In this document: piece after piece, positions 51,690-61,112 of the stretch
Position numbering within the stretch: the stretch's first letter is position 1
Layout: each line of letters begins with the position of its first letter
NCBI RefSeq assembly: GCF_023016265.1
Contig: NZ_CP095412.1
Span: 4,402,001-4,466,000, forward strand
Source of the DNA: Blastococcus sp. PRF04-17
GTDB taxonomy: Bacteria > Actinomycetota > Actinomycetes > Mycobacteriales > Geodermatophilaceae
Direction of reading: 5' to 3'
DNA: 64,000 nt
The notes under the pieces: generated by a model
The model's input: the letters and a program-made list of their open reading frames with translations, nothing else
Told to the model about the DNA's origin: nothing
Databases searched by the model: none
Made by a program: the position numbers and the translations under genes

Positions 51690-54212
51690 TCAGCGGCGGG
51701 CGATCTGGCTGGTGATGCTCGGGTCCGTGATCGACGTGTCGTCGACCAGCAGGAACGCCTTGGACAGGATCACCGAGAGCATCCCGCCGCCGTCCTCGAA
51801 CGGGAGGTACACCTTCGGGTCCTTCCACTGCGCGCGGCCCGGGACGATGCACAGGTACTCGTCCGGGGTCATCAGGATGTTCCCCGAGCCGAGGTGGATC
51901 TTGTACGTCCGTAGGTCGCCGCGGACCTCCAGGAACCGCTCGGTCAGGGCGCAACGATCGGCGATCCTGAGTCGTGGCACGAGGCGTTCCAGTGCCTGCC
52001 GTCGGGTGGCCGCCGCCTCGGTGAGGGCACCGAAGCTGACGTGCTCCCAGTAGGTCTCGTGCGTCCGCGCACCCCTCGTGATCCAGGCTGGGTCGGCGGC
52101 GATCGAGGTGACGCCGACGAAGAGGTCGACGTCCCGCATCGCCTCGGTGAAGACCAGGGGAGGCACCTCGGTCAGCGGCCGGGCCACCCATCCGCCGTCC
52201 TGGTGGCGGCTGAACCGGACCTGATCGGAGCCGGCCAGGGACGGCGTCTCGTATCCATCGGCCTCGTCGGGTATCAGGTCGAAGAAGAACTCCGCGCGCC
52301 ATCCGCTGGCGAACGGCTTGGTGACGTGTCCTTCGTAGCCCCCCTCCCAGTATCCGAGTCCGTCGCCGGTCCAGCCGCGGGTGCGCATGAGCGCCTGTGC
52401 CTGCGGGGCTCGGAGCACGTGGGCGGCGAACCGGTTCGAGTGGTCTCCGGTCTCGACCTCGGCATCGGTCAGTCGGTAGATCTCGCGGAACGCCTGCTTG
52501 AACGGCTGTCGCACCTCGTCGGCGAGCAGGTGCTCGCGCCAGGCACCGACTTCGTCCGTGTCGGCGCGGAGCGGATGCCAGAGCCGGACGCAGCCCGAGA
52601 CAGCCAGCTCAGCGCCCTGCAGATCGACGAGTCTCCGGTCGTCCGTCAGGAGCCCGGTGCGCCATTCGCCGTCGTGCTCGCTCTGCCAGAGGAGGCCACG
52701 TGCGAGGGCGCCGACGACGGGATGGTCCCGGTAGTAGGTGGCCCACTCGTCCGCGGGCCAGGCCCTGTCCTCGGCGAGCAGCTCTTCGATACGCGAGCGC
52801 TCGGCCGTGACCGCTCGCTTCAGCTCCTTGACCTGCGCGCGCAGTCCCGCCACCTCGTCGCCGAAGTCGTTGCGGACCGCTGCCGGAACGCTGGCCAGGT
52901 CTCGGCCGGCGGTCGTGCGGAAGGTCAGCGACACCGTGCCCGGCCGCTCCAGGGCGAGGACGGCGGTGTGCGCACCGAGCTGCACGATGCTGCGGCCGTC
53001 GGGGCCGAGCCCGTGCGCTGGCACGCTGCGCTCGGCGAGCTGGCCCACGGTGAGGCCGGCCCGCTCGGCGGCCGCCTGCAGTGCCGCGCTCACACCCTTC
53101 CGCAGGGCGCGGTGCTTGAGTCGTGTGCATGCCTGTGACAGGTAGGGGACGGCGTCGTCCCTCTCTGCGATGACCGCTATGGCCGCGTTCGAGACGACGA
53201 GGTCCCGGGGTGTGCCGGCGCTGCCGCCCAGGCCGCTCCCCGCGACCGCGAGCAGTTCACCGAGCAGCGGCGTGACCCAGTGCTCGTCGGTCTCGCCGAC
53301 GAGCACGACCAGGCCACGGATCAAGCGTGCGGTCGACTCGTGCAGCCACACCCAGTCCTGATGACCGTCGATCCCGCAGCGGCATTCCTCCGGCTGCTCT
53401 CGGTGGTGGACCGTGCGCTGGAGAACTTCCCGGACGACGTCGAGGCCGTCCTGGGCCTCGTCGAGCAGGCCACGGCCAGTCGTGCGCCACTTGCCCGAGG
53501 GGCGGGGTCCGGACGCCTTGGCTGCGTGCAGGAACAGGGCGGGAATCCCCGGGGCGTCCAGCCGGTCGCCGAGCTCGGCCCGCAGCGCGGGGCCCAGCGC
53601 GTCACCACTGTGCAGCAACGACGGCGGCAGCGTCAGGAGGGACTCCGGGGGACCCTCGAGTAGAGCGTCCAGACGGCGGGTGTACCGCAGGCGCTCCTCG
53701 CCGGTGTAGAAGCCGACCGCGTCGGCGACCTGCGACCGCAGGAGCGCCAGCAGATCCGAGAGGGGAGGGATCGACGTGCGGGGCAGGCGTTCGGCCGCGC
53801 CGATCGGCAGGGTGACCCTCATCGGGAGGTCGTGATCGCCGCTCCCGCGCAGGACTGCCAAGCGCACGGCCACGGCGACTTCATCCGCCGTCCACGCCAG
53901 CTTCCGGCGCGCAAGTGCATGCGCCAGCCGCATCGCCGGCCAGGCGTCATACGCGTGCGGGGCCGAGCAGAGGTGTCGTTGCGCCCACAGGGCGGCGGTC
54001 CGCAGCCTCTCGTCGTCCGCATCCACCAGCGCGCGGCCGTACGGGGTGTCCGGGTATCGAGCCGGCTCGAAGATCTCCTCATCACGAACTTTCCGGCGCG
54101 GGTTCTCCACCGGCCGAAGCAGGTCATCCACCTCGGCGAGCCGACGGGCCAGGTCCGGCGGGACGTCGAGCCCTTTGTGCGCCCGTCCCCGGATCGCGTC
54201 GAGCAAGCGCAC
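51690..54212 (-). CDS. DUF4132-family protein
   Basis: 840 residues, GTG at 54212. The N-terminal two thirds are helical repeats; the C-terminal third has the DUF4132 core (YRLTDAEVETGDHSNRFAAHVLR, RTRGWTGDGLGYWEGG) and the RFLEVRGDLRTYKIHLGSGNILM terminal block. A coiled coil sits at about 455-485. Family function unknown, sometimes linked to stress or molybdate/WGR-type genes. Coupled to the gene upstream with a 1-bp gap. Confidence 0.82.
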   Translation of the reverse strand: MRLLDAIRGRAHKGLDVPPDLARRLAEVDDLLRPVENPRRKVRDEEIFEPARYPDTPYGRALVDADDERLRTAALWAQRHLCSAPHAYDAWPAMRLAHALARRKLAWTADEVAVAVRLAVLRGSGDHDLPMRVTLPIGAAERLPRTSIPPLSDLLALLRSQVADAVGFYTGEERLRYTRRLDALLEGPPESLLTLPPSLLHSGDALGPALRAELGDRLDAPGIPALFLHAAKASGPRPSGKWRTTGRGLLDEAQDGLDVVREVLQRTVHHREQPEECRCGIDGHQDWVWLHESTARLIRGLVVLVGETDEHWVTPLLGELLAVAGSGLGGSAGTPRDLVVSNAAIAVIAERDDAVPYLSQACTRLKHRALRKGVSAALQAAAERAGLTVGQLAERSVPAHGLGPDGRSIVQLGAHTAVLALERPGTVSLTFRTTAGRDLASVPAAVRNDFGDEVAGLRAQVKELKRAVTAERSRIEELLAEDRAWPADEWATYYRDHPVVGALARGLLWQSEHDGEWRTGLLTDDRRLVDLQGAELAVSGCVRLWHPLRADTDEVGAWREHLLADEVRQPFKQAFREIYRLTDAEVETGDHSNRFAAHVLRAPQAQALMRTRGWTGDGLGYWEGGYEGHVTKPFASGWRAEFFFDLIPDEADGYETPSLAGSDQVRFSRHQDGGWVARPLTEVPPLVFTEAMRDVDLFVGVTSIAADPAWITRGARTHETYWEHVSFGALTEAAATRRQALERLVPRLRIADRCALTERFLEVRGDLRTYKIHLGSGNILMTPDEYLCIVPGRAQWKDPKVYLPFEDGGGMLSVILSKAFLLVDDTSITDPSITSQIARR

Positions 54213-54213
54213 G

Positions 54214-54597
54214 TCAGCCGCCGACCAGGGGGACGAGCTTCACGAAGGCGACGTCGGAGGCCACGGTCAGGTCCACGACCTCTTCCAGGCTTTCCACCTG
54301 CCGGTCGGCGACCAGCACGAAGAAGCCGTTGCGCTCGAACGCCCAGCAGGCGACGTCGGCCTGCACCTCCCAGTCCAGGCGCCGCGGCGCATGCCGGCGG
54401 GCGCCGTCAGCGGCGTCCGCCGGACGCACCAGGCCGCGGTACTCGGACCCGGGAGCCGCGTTGTGCCGCGCCACCTCCTCACGGACGCGCAGCCGGACCA
54501 GTTCCCGGACGGTGATGCTGTCGGGCACATCAGGTACGTCGAAGCTGTGCAGGGACTTGCCCGTCGCGGTCTCGTCACGGAAGGTCACTGTCGCCAC
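54214..54597 (-). CDS. Small partner protein of the DUF4132 gene
   Basis: 127 residues from GTG at 54597 (ATVTFRDETATG); GTG at 54621 would add eight. Alpha/beta with SFDVPDVPDSITVRELVRLRV, a ubiquitin- or ThiS-like start, and FFVLVADRQVESLEEVV. The 1-bp gap to DUF4132 suggests they act together. No family recognised. Confidence 0.65.
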   Translation of the reverse strand: MATVTFRDETATGKSLHSFDVPDVPDSITVRELVRLRVREEVARHNAAPGSEYRGLVRPADAADGARRHAPRRLDWEVQADVACWAFERNGFFVLVADRQVESLEEVVDLTVASDVAFVKLVPLVGG

Positions 54598-54686
54598 GCG
54601 CGGGAGTCTGGCAGGGGACACCGACGCTCGGGAGGAAGCACCTCCCTCCGAGGGGCACCTGTCCCCGGCCGGGAAAGGAGGGGCTC

Positions 54687-55637
54687 ATGGACATCGACGA
54701 GGTGGCCGACGAGCTCTACGAGGTGGCTCCCGAGGAGTTCATCGCCCTGCGGAGCGCCCGGCAGGACGAGGCGAAGAGCGAGGGCGACAAGGCGCTGGCC
54801 ACGCTGATCGGCACGCTGCCCAAGCCGTCGACCGCCGCGTGGGTGTGCAACCTGCTCGTCCGTGCGCACCGCGAGGAGATCGAGGGCCTCGTCGAACTCG
54901 GCACGCTCCTCCGCGACGCCCAGGAGAACCTGGCCGGCGACGAGCTCAAGGCGCTCAACCGGCAGCGCGGCCAGCTCCTGTCCGCCCTGACCCGCCAGGC
55001 GTCGGCGCTGGCCCGGGAACGCGGGCACGCGGTCAGCACCGCGATGGCGGGCCAGGTCGAGGAGACGCTGCGTGCCGCGATGGCCGACCCGGAAGCGGGG
55101 GAGGCCCTGCTCACCGGGCGGCTCACCTCGCCGATGTCCTACAGCGGCATGGGCACCGTCTCCGGTCGGCCCGATCTCCGCCTGGTCAAGCCGCCCGCTC
55201 CCGAGCGGCCGGCGGTCCCCACGCGCGCTTCCGTGGCCAAGGCGCCGGCGAAGACGTCGGCCGACGAACGCCGGCTGGCCCGGGAGCGCGAGCAGGCCGA
55301 GGCCCGCCGGCAGGCCGAGGAGAAGCGCAGGCGTGAGCTGGCCGAGGCGCGCAAGGCGGCGGAGGAGGCCACCGCCCTGGCCGAGGAGGCGCGCGCCGCG
55401 GCCGAGGACGAGCGGCAGCGGTACGAGGAGCTCGAGGGGCGCCGGGCGTCGCTCGAGGCGCGGGTCGCCGAGCTGGCCGATCAGCTGGCCCAGGCCGAGG
55501 GGCAGGCCGCCGAGGTCGCCGCCCAGCTCAAGCGGACGGAGCGGCGTCGGCGCAGCGCGGAGCACGAGGCCGCCGAGGCGGTCGTCGCGCGCGAGCGCGC
55601 CCTGGCCCGGGTCGAGCAGCTCGCCGGCGAGGAGTGA
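54687..55637 (+). CDS. Coiled-coil protein, unknown
   Basis: 316 residues, ATG at 54687 with GGAGGGG upstream. The N-terminal 140 residues are helical (VADELYEVAPEEFIALRSAR, PKPSTAAWVCNLLVR); from about 190 to the end runs a long Ala/Glu/Arg coiled coil (ARRQAEEKRRRELAEARKAA). The opening resembles a family common in actinobacteria but with no known role. Confidence 0.75.
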   Translation: MDIDEVADELYEVAPEEFIALRSARQDEAKSEGDKALATLIGTLPKPSTAAWVCNLLVRAHREEIEGLVELGTLLRDAQENLAGDELKALNRQRGQLLSALTRQASALARERGHAVSTAMAGQVEETLRAAMADPEAGEALLTGRLTSPMSYSGMGTVSGRPDLRLVKPPAPERPAVPTRASVAKAPAKTSADERRLAREREQAEARRQAEEKRRRELAEARKAAEEATALAEEARAAAEDERQRYEELEGRRASLEARVAELADQLAQAEGQAAEVAAQLKRTERRRRSAEHEAAEAVVARERALARVEQLAGEE

Positions 55638-55646
55638 CGGCGCCCG

Positions 55647-56534
55647 TCAGGCGCCGCCGCGCTCCAGCCGGTCGTGGGACGGACGGTGCGCCGCGCGGCG
55701 CAGCATGACCCGGTACCCGACCACCAGTGACGCGTTGCCGAGCAGCAGCCACAGCCCCAGCAGGACGGCGGTGGCCACCCACGTGGTGCCGTACCGCTCG
55801 GTGAAGTCGCTGAACTGCAGGTAGCCGAGGTACCCCGCCGTGCTGAGCCCGATCAGGGCGGTCGCGACGCCGGCTCCGGTGGCGACCTCCCGCCAGCCGG
55901 TGTCGCGCAGCCGGAACAGCGAGTAGAGCAGGCCGATCACGCCCGACAGGAGGGCGAGCGCGCCGGCCCCGAGCACCGCGGTCAGCCCGATCCCCTGTCC
56001 GACCAGCCGGGGCACCACGTACGTGGCGGCCAGCCCGCTGAACACGAGCAGCGGGAACGTCGCGATCACGACGAGCGACAGGAGCCGGCCGCGCCAGCCC
56101 CGGATGCGACGGTCGGCCTCCGGTGCGATCGTGCTGAAGGCCCGGGCCAGCGCCGCGCCGTACGTGGTGGCCGGCCACACCGCGGCGACGGCGGCCAGGG
56201 CGCCGGTGCGACCGGCCACCTCGATCAGCCCCTCCAGCACGTCTGCGAGCGGCAGCTCCGCGGGCGCCTGCTCATCCACCTCTCCGCCCAGCTCCTGCAG
56301 CGCGGACTCGTCGACGAACCAGCCGGCGATCCAGAAGCCGATCAGGACCATGGGGGGCAGGGAGATCATCGCGTAGAACGCCAGGCTCGCACTGGTGGTC
56401 ACGAACTCCGGGCTGCGCAGCCAGTCGACGAACCTCCGCACCGGCTCCGGGATCGACCGCCAGCGACGGCTCAGCCGCTGCCGTATGCCGGACGTCCGGC
56501 GCCCGATGCGTCGGGTGCCTGGGGGACGCCGCAT
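55647..56534 (-). CDS. YihY/BrkB-family membrane protein
   Basis: 295 residues from ATG at 56534 (MRRPPGTRR); the open frame to 56810 is antisense to the next gene. Six transmembrane helices with the family marks LAFYAMISLPPMVLIGFW, WPATTYGAALARAF and GTTWVATAVLLGLWLLLGNASLVVGY. Basic N-terminus. Function unsettled; not RNase BN. Confidence 0.85.
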   Translation of the reverse strand: MRRPPGTRRIGRRTSGIRQRLSRRWRSIPEPVRRFVDWLRSPEFVTTSASLAFYAMISLPPMVLIGFWIAGWFVDESALQELGGEVDEQAPAELPLADVLEGLIEVAGRTGALAAVAAVWPATTYGAALARAFSTIAPEADRRIRGWRGRLLSLVVIATFPLLVFSGLAATYVVPRLVGQGIGLTAVLGAGALALLSGVIGLLYSLFRLRDTGWREVATGAGVATALIGLSTAGYLGYLQFSDFTERYGTTWVATAVLLGLWLLLGNASLVVGYRVMLRRAAHRPSHDRLERGGA

Positions 56535-56583
56535 CCTCGGCCGCCTACCCGGGGTGCCCACCGCGGTAACCCGGGCCGCACTC

Positions 56584-57201
56584 TCACACGCAGGTGGGCC
56601 CGTCCTCCTCGGGCCGGGCGATCGGTTCCAGCGGCGGCAGTTCGTCGCTGACCGGCGGGCGGTCGGCGTCGACGGTGCGGCCGAACTGCTGGGTGGCCCA
56701 GACCGACCCGTCCGCCGCACAGAACACGCCGATGCCCAGGCGGTTCCACCCGGGGTTGAGCAGGTTGATCCGGTGGTCGTCCGAACGCATCCAGCCGACA
56801 TGCGCCGCACCGGCGGGCACGGGGCCGGAGGCGGTGAAGATGTTCTCGCCGATGCCGGCGAAGCCCGAGAACTCCTCGCGGTCCATCAGGGCGCGGACGT
56901 CCTGGTGCTCGGACCGGCCGGTCGCCGCCATCTCCTGGCTCCAGTCGCCGGCCGCCTCGGCGAGGGCACCGTTCCACTCCACCGGCTCCAGCCCGCGCTC
57001 GGCCCGCTCGTCGTTGACCCGGTCGAAGATGTCCCGGGCCATGGCCGTCGCCGCGTCCCCGTCACCGACCTCCGGAGGCTGCTCGGGAGTGGGACCGGAG
57101 CCGGTCAGCACAGACCTGCCGCCGTCGACGACGCAGCCCGTCACACCTGGGACGATCAGCAGCGCCGCCACCACGGCGAGGACCCAGCGCGGCATCACCA
57201 T
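56584..57201 (-). CDS. CAP/SCP-domain lipoprotein
   Basis: 205 residues, ATG at 57201. A lipoprotein signal peptide with the lipobox VTGC (Cys about 23). The CAP domain (about 55-175) has FDRVNDERAERGLEPVEWN, the HQD and ENIF elements and GHxN-like MRSDDHRINLLNPGWNRLGIG. Exported to the outer face of the membrane; role unknown. Confidence 0.85.
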   Translation of the reverse strand: MVMPRWVLAVVAALLIVPGVTGCVVDGGRSVLTGSGPTPEQPPEVGDGDAATAMARDIFDRVNDERAERGLEPVEWNGALAEAAGDWSQEMAATGRSEHQDVRALMDREEFSGFAGIGENIFTASGPVPAGAAHVGWMRSDDHRINLLNPGWNRLGIGVFCAADGSVWATQQFGRTVDADRPPVSDELPPLEPIARPEEDGPTCV

Positions 57202-57262
57202 GCCTGAGCGGCTACCCGACGGCAGGCCCGGCCAGGCTCCGGAACCGGCCCGGCGCGTCGGG

Positions 57263-57775
57263 TCAGCCCATCGTCTTCTGGCCGTCGATCGACTCCCGCA
57301 GGATGTCTGCGTGGCCGGCGTGCTGGGCGGTCTCGGCGATGATGTGCAGGAACACCCGTCGGGCCGACCAGCGCGCGCCCTGCTCGAACCAGGGCGCCTC
57401 CGGCAGTGCGTGATCGGCGTCGAGGTCGATCGTGGCGACGACCTCGTCGGTGTGCCGGGCGACCTCCTCGTAGCCGGCGAGCACGCCGGCCAGCGTCTCG
57501 CCCTGCTGGAGGTGCCAGTGCCGGGTGTAGGCGTCCGGCCCCCAGTTGCGGTTCATCGCCTCGGCGCCGCCCTCGGCGAAGCGCACCCACGAGGCCTCGG
57601 TCGCGGCCACGTGCTTGATCAGCCCGCCGAGGTACAGCGCACTCACGGTGGGCCGCAGCCGCGCCTGCTCCTCGGTCAGCCCCCGGACGGTGAACAGCAG
57701 GAAGCCACGGTGCCGGCGCAGTGACTCGATGAGGTCGGCCCGCTCGCGCGTGAGGGTGGTGGTCGAGTCGGTCAT
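57263..57775 (-). CDS. DinB-family protein (DUF664-like)
   Basis: 170 residues, ATG at 57775. Four-helix DinB fold with His ligands in GGLIKHVAATEASW and LHIIAETAQHAGHADILRE. This type includes thiol-dependent enzymes of actinobacteria (mycothiol S-transferases). Partner unknown. Confidence 0.88.
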   Translation of the reverse strand: MTDSTTTLTRERADLIESLRRHRGFLLFTVRGLTEEQARLRPTVSALYLGGLIKHVAATEASWVRFAEGGAEAMNRNWGPDAYTRHWHLQQGETLAGVLAGYEEVARHTDEVVATIDLDADHALPEAPWFEQGARWSARRVFLHIIAETAQHAGHADILRESIDGQKTMG

Positions 57776-57936
57776 CGGCGTCCCTTCCGTCGTCCCGGTT
57801 GGTTGCTGCGCACGCTAGAGGCCCGGGGTGACAGTTGGGACGGATCGGCATCCGCCGATGACCTCGCCGGCGAAGAACCGTCATACCTGCGACGTAGCGT
57901 CCAGTTCGCAGCAGCCGATCGCACCAGGAGGTCGTC

Positions 57937-58119
57937 ATGAGCCCGACCGTCGCCAGCCTCGACCAGCTCGACCACGACATCTCCGCCGCCTACATCGCGC
58001 TCAGGATCGCGCGCAGCGCCTACGACCGGTGCCCCAGCGCCGAGAACTCGCGCGCCGTCGACCAGGCCGAGACGTGCGTCGACCGATTGCTCGACGAGCG
58101 GTTCGCGGTGCAGGGCTGA
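57937..58119 (+). CDS. Small unknown helical protein
   Basis: 60 residues, ATG at 57937 behind CCAGGAGGTC. Helical throughout (LDQLDHDISAAYIALRIARSAYD). It precedes the SDR by 38 bp and may share its transcript. No family recognised. Confidence 0.65.
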   Translation: MSPTVASLDQLDHDISAAYIALRIARSAYDRCPSAENSRAVDQAETCVDRLLDERFAVQG

Positions 58120-58157
58120 CCCTGCACGACCAGCGCGCCGTCCCTACGGTGCAACAC

Positions 58158-58961
58158 ATGGCCGACCCGCAGCGCGTCGCGATCGTCACCGGCTCCGACT
58201 CCGGCATCGGCAGGGCGACCGCGGTCGCGCTCGCCGAGCAGGGCATCGACGTCGGTGTCACGTGGCACCGCGACCGCGAGGGCGCGGAGTCGACCGCCGA
58301 CGAGGTGCGCTCCCTCGGCCGCCGCGCCGAGGTGCGGCAGCTGGACCTGACCCGCCTGCCCGGTGCCGCCGACGTGATCGACGAACTGGCCGATGCCCTC
58401 GGCGGCGTCGACGTCCTCGTCAACAACGCCGGCACCGGCCACGGGACGCCGGTCCTCGAGCTCGGCTACGACACCTGGCGCGAGGTGCTGGCCACCGACC
58501 TCGACGGCGCCTTCCTCTGCCTGCAGCGGGCGGCGCGGCGCATGGTGACCGCCGGCCGGGGCGGCCGGATCGTCAACGTCACCAGCGTCCACGAGCACCA
58601 GCCGCGGGTGGGTGCGGCCGCCTACTGCGCGGCCAAGGGCGGTCTCGGTCTGCTCTCCCGGGTGGCCGCCATCGAGCTCGCCGAGCACGGCATCACCGTC
58701 AACGCCGTCGCACCCGGCGAGATCGCCACGCCCATGACCGGCCAGGAGGACGAGGACCCGACGGCGCCCGGGCACGAGCGCCCCGGTGTGCCGCTGCGCC
58801 GTCCCGGCGACGCCCGAGAGGTCGCGGCGGTCATCGCGTTCCTCGCGTCACCGGCGGCCGGCTACGTGACCGGCGCGTCGTGGCCGGTGGACGGCGGAAT
58901 GCTGCAGATGGGGCCGATGGCGGGCTCGCACCTGGACAGCGACGACTGGCGCCGACCCTGA
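58158..58961 (+). CDS. Short-chain dehydrogenase/reductase
   Basis: 267 residues, ATG at 58158. Classical SDR: TGSDSGIGRA (cofactor), NNAGTG, Ser in NVTSVHEH, Y-x3-K as YCAAKGG, and the WPVDGGMLQMGPM end. It reduces or oxidises an alcohol/ketone with NAD(P)H; substrate unknown. Confidence 0.9.
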   Translation: MADPQRVAIVTGSDSGIGRATAVALAEQGIDVGVTWHRDREGAESTADEVRSLGRRAEVRQLDLTRLPGAADVIDELADALGGVDVLVNNAGTGHGTPVLELGYDTWREVLATDLDGAFLCLQRAARRMVTAGRGGRIVNVTSVHEHQPRVGAAAYCAAKGGLGLLSRVAAIELAEHGITVNAVAPGEIATPMTGQEDEDPTAPGHERPGVPLRRPGDAREVAAVIAFLASPAAGYVTGASWPVDGGMLQMGPMAGSHLDSDDWRRP

Positions 58962-58962
58962 G

Positions 58963-59891
58963 TCAGGCCGTGCGGCCGCTGCGCTTCTTCAGGTAGAGGT
59001 CGGCGTCGGCGCGGGCGAGGACGCCGCTCAGCGAGTCACCGGGGCGCACCGAGGTGACACCGGCCGACCACGCGAACGAGTGCGTGCCGGCGAGCTGCTC
59101 GAGGATCTCCCACGCACCGCGCTCGTCGGTCGCCGGCAGGCAGAGCACGAACTCGTCCCCGCCGTACCGGCCCAGGAGGTCCGCCCGCCGCAGGCGGCCG
59201 CCCAGCCGGCGGTGAGGTCGCGCAGGAGGGCGTCGCCGGCACCGTGGCCCTCCCGGTCGTTGACCTCCTTGAAGTCGTCGAGATCGAGGATGGCGAAGGT
59301 GAGCGGCTCGCCGGTCCGTGCCGCCCGTGCCAGGTTCCGCGCCGCCTCGGCCTCCCACGCACGCCGGTTCGCCACGCCGGTCAGCGGGTCCGTGGCCGCC
59401 TCCGTGCGCAGGTTTCGGGCCAGCCGCCCCTGCACCTCGGCGAGCGCCGCCATGGAGACGATGCCGGTGAGCCACTGCAGCGCCGGCACGTCCGGCTCCG
59501 CGGCCAGGGCACCCGCCGTGGAGAGCACGGCCAGCAGCGCGACGTGGGCGCGGGCGGCGGTCAGGGTGAAGAAGTGCGCCGCGAAGAGCCCCAGCGCGAT
59601 GAGCACCGGGCCGAGGCTGACCACGCCGACTGCGGTCACCGAGTGCCAGGCCAGCACGGCCAGCAGGCTGCCGGCGAGCGCCACCCCGGCGTGCAGCACC
59701 CAGCGGTGCAGGTGCCCGGCCAGCACCCGCAGGGCGATCCCGCCCAGGACGCCGACGGTGCCGAGCGTCCACAGCACACCGACCGGGCTGTCCGGGCGCA
59801 TCGGCCACGCCGCGGCGAACAGGCACAGCACCCCGCTGACGGTGTAGAGCACCGCCAGGAGCACAGCCGGCGTGCGCCGTTCGGCATGCAT
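58963..59891 (-). pseudogene. GGDEF-domain diguanylate cyclase, frameshifted
   Basis: Start ATG at 59891 (MHAERRTP); 59912 is an alternative. Six transmembrane helices (about 10-190) precede a GGDEF domain (TDPLTGVANRRAWEAEAARN, ILDLDDFKEVND). Near 59190-59204 the frame breaks; the catalytic RYGGDEFVLCLP and the rest (DADLYLKKRSG) continue in the next frame to 58963. One missing base restores about 310 residues. If intact it makes cyclic di-GMP at the membrane. The site lies next to a C/G run, so sequencing error is possible. Confidence 0.8.
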
Positions 59892-60013
59892 GGTGTCCAT
59901 CCTGCACGGCAAACGACGACGAACCGGAATGGTTGCCCTCGATGGGGTGGCGCGCCGCCCGAGCCGCCACGAACCGGACGCGGCGTATCCGAATATCGAT
60001 CGGATATCGGCTC

Positions 60014-60037
60014 AGGCGTGTGGGACTGGACACGCCT
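60014..60037. promoter_or_regulatory. Candidate operator before the BMP importer operon
   Basis: AGGCGTGT-N8-ACACGCCT, a perfect 8-bp inverted repeat, 56 bp before the BMP gene and 122 bp from the GGDEF gene start. An AT-rich stretch with imperfect repeats (CGAATATCGATCGGATATCG) lies just upstream at about 59988-60009. Confidence 0.45.
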
Positions 60038-60092
60038 TAGTGCTGAGGTAATTCTTGCCCCAGCTCCCACCCCGACGACGAATGGTGCCTCC

Positions 60093-61112
60093 ATGCGATC
60101 CGCCCGAGTCTCCGCGAGTGCCCTGGCCACCGCCCTGGTCCTGTCCGTCGCCGCGTGCGGGAGCGACGACGGAGGCGGCGGCGGCACCACCGGTGGCGGT
60201 GGTGGCGACGAGGCGCCGCGCATCGCGGCCGTCTTCTCCGGCACCACGACCGACGCCGACTACACCTACCTGGGGCTGCAGGCGCTCGAGGCCGCCGAGG
60301 ACGAGCACGGCGCGGAGATCACCTACTCCGAGAGCGTCCAGGTGCCCGACGCCGAACGCGTCCTGCGCGAGTACGTCGCCGACGGCTACACGGTCATCTG
60401 GACCCACGGCAGCCAGTTCTACGACGCCACGATCGCGGTCGCACAGGAGGCGCCGGACGTGGTGTTCATCGCCGAGCAGGACACCGAGCCCGACGACGTG
60501 CCCGAGAACGTCTGGGTCCTCGACCGCAACTTCCACCTGGCGTTCTACCCGCTCGGCGTGCTCGCCGCCGCGGCCTCGGAGAGCGGCCGGATCGCCTACC
60601 TGGGTGGCGTGACGCTGCCGTTCTCCTACTCCGAGGTGCACGCGCTCGAGCAGGCGCTCGAGGACGTCGGGTCCGACGCCACCCTCACCCCCGTCTGGAC
60701 CGGTGACTTCAACGACCCGACGCGCGCCCAGCAGTTCACCAGCCAGCTGGTCGGCGCCGGCAACGACGTGATCCTCACGTCGCTCAACCTCGGCGTCGTC
60801 GGTGCGTTCGAGGGCGCGAGCGGGAACCCCGGTGTGCTGATGACGGCGAAGTACACGGACAAGTCCAACCTGTCGCCGGACCAGTACCTGACCTCGGTGC
60901 TCTACGACTTCGAGATCATGCTCGACGAGATCCTCACCTCGATCGAGGACGGCGAGACCGGCGGCTACCTCGGCATGACCTACGAGCGGGGCATCTCGCT
61001 GCAGGAGCCGCAGAACGTGGACCAGGCCGTGATCGACGAGGTCAACGACGTGGTCGAGCAGCTGGCCGCCGGCGAGATCGAGGTCGAGCGCGACGTCACC
61101 CCCGTCGAATGA
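60093..61112 (+). CDS. BMP-family substrate-binding lipoprotein (PnrA-like)
   Basis: 339 residues, ATG at 60093. Lipoprotein signal with SVAAC (Cys22) and a Gly-rich linker. The BMP fold follows (IAAVFSGTTTDADYTYLGLQAL, VIWTHGSQFYDATIAVAQE, GVLAAAASESGRIAYLGG). These bind purine nucleosides or related compounds for an ABC importer. The ATPase start overlaps its stop. Confidence 0.88.
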   Translation: MRSARVSASALATALVLSVAACGSDDGGGGGTTGGGGGDEAPRIAAVFSGTTTDADYTYLGLQALEAAEDEHGAEITYSESVQVPDAERVLREYVADGYTVIWTHGSQFYDATIAVAQEAPDVVFIAEQDTEPDDVPENVWVLDRNFHLAFYPLGVLAAAASESGRIAYLGGVTLPFSYSEVHALEQALEDVGSDATLTPVWTGDFNDPTRAQQFTSQLVGAGNDVILTSLNLGVVGAFEGASGNPGVLMTAKYTDKSNLSPDQYLTSVLYDFEIMLDEILTSIEDGETGGYLGMTYERGISLQEPQNVDQAVIDEVNDVVEQLAAGEIEVERDVTPVE

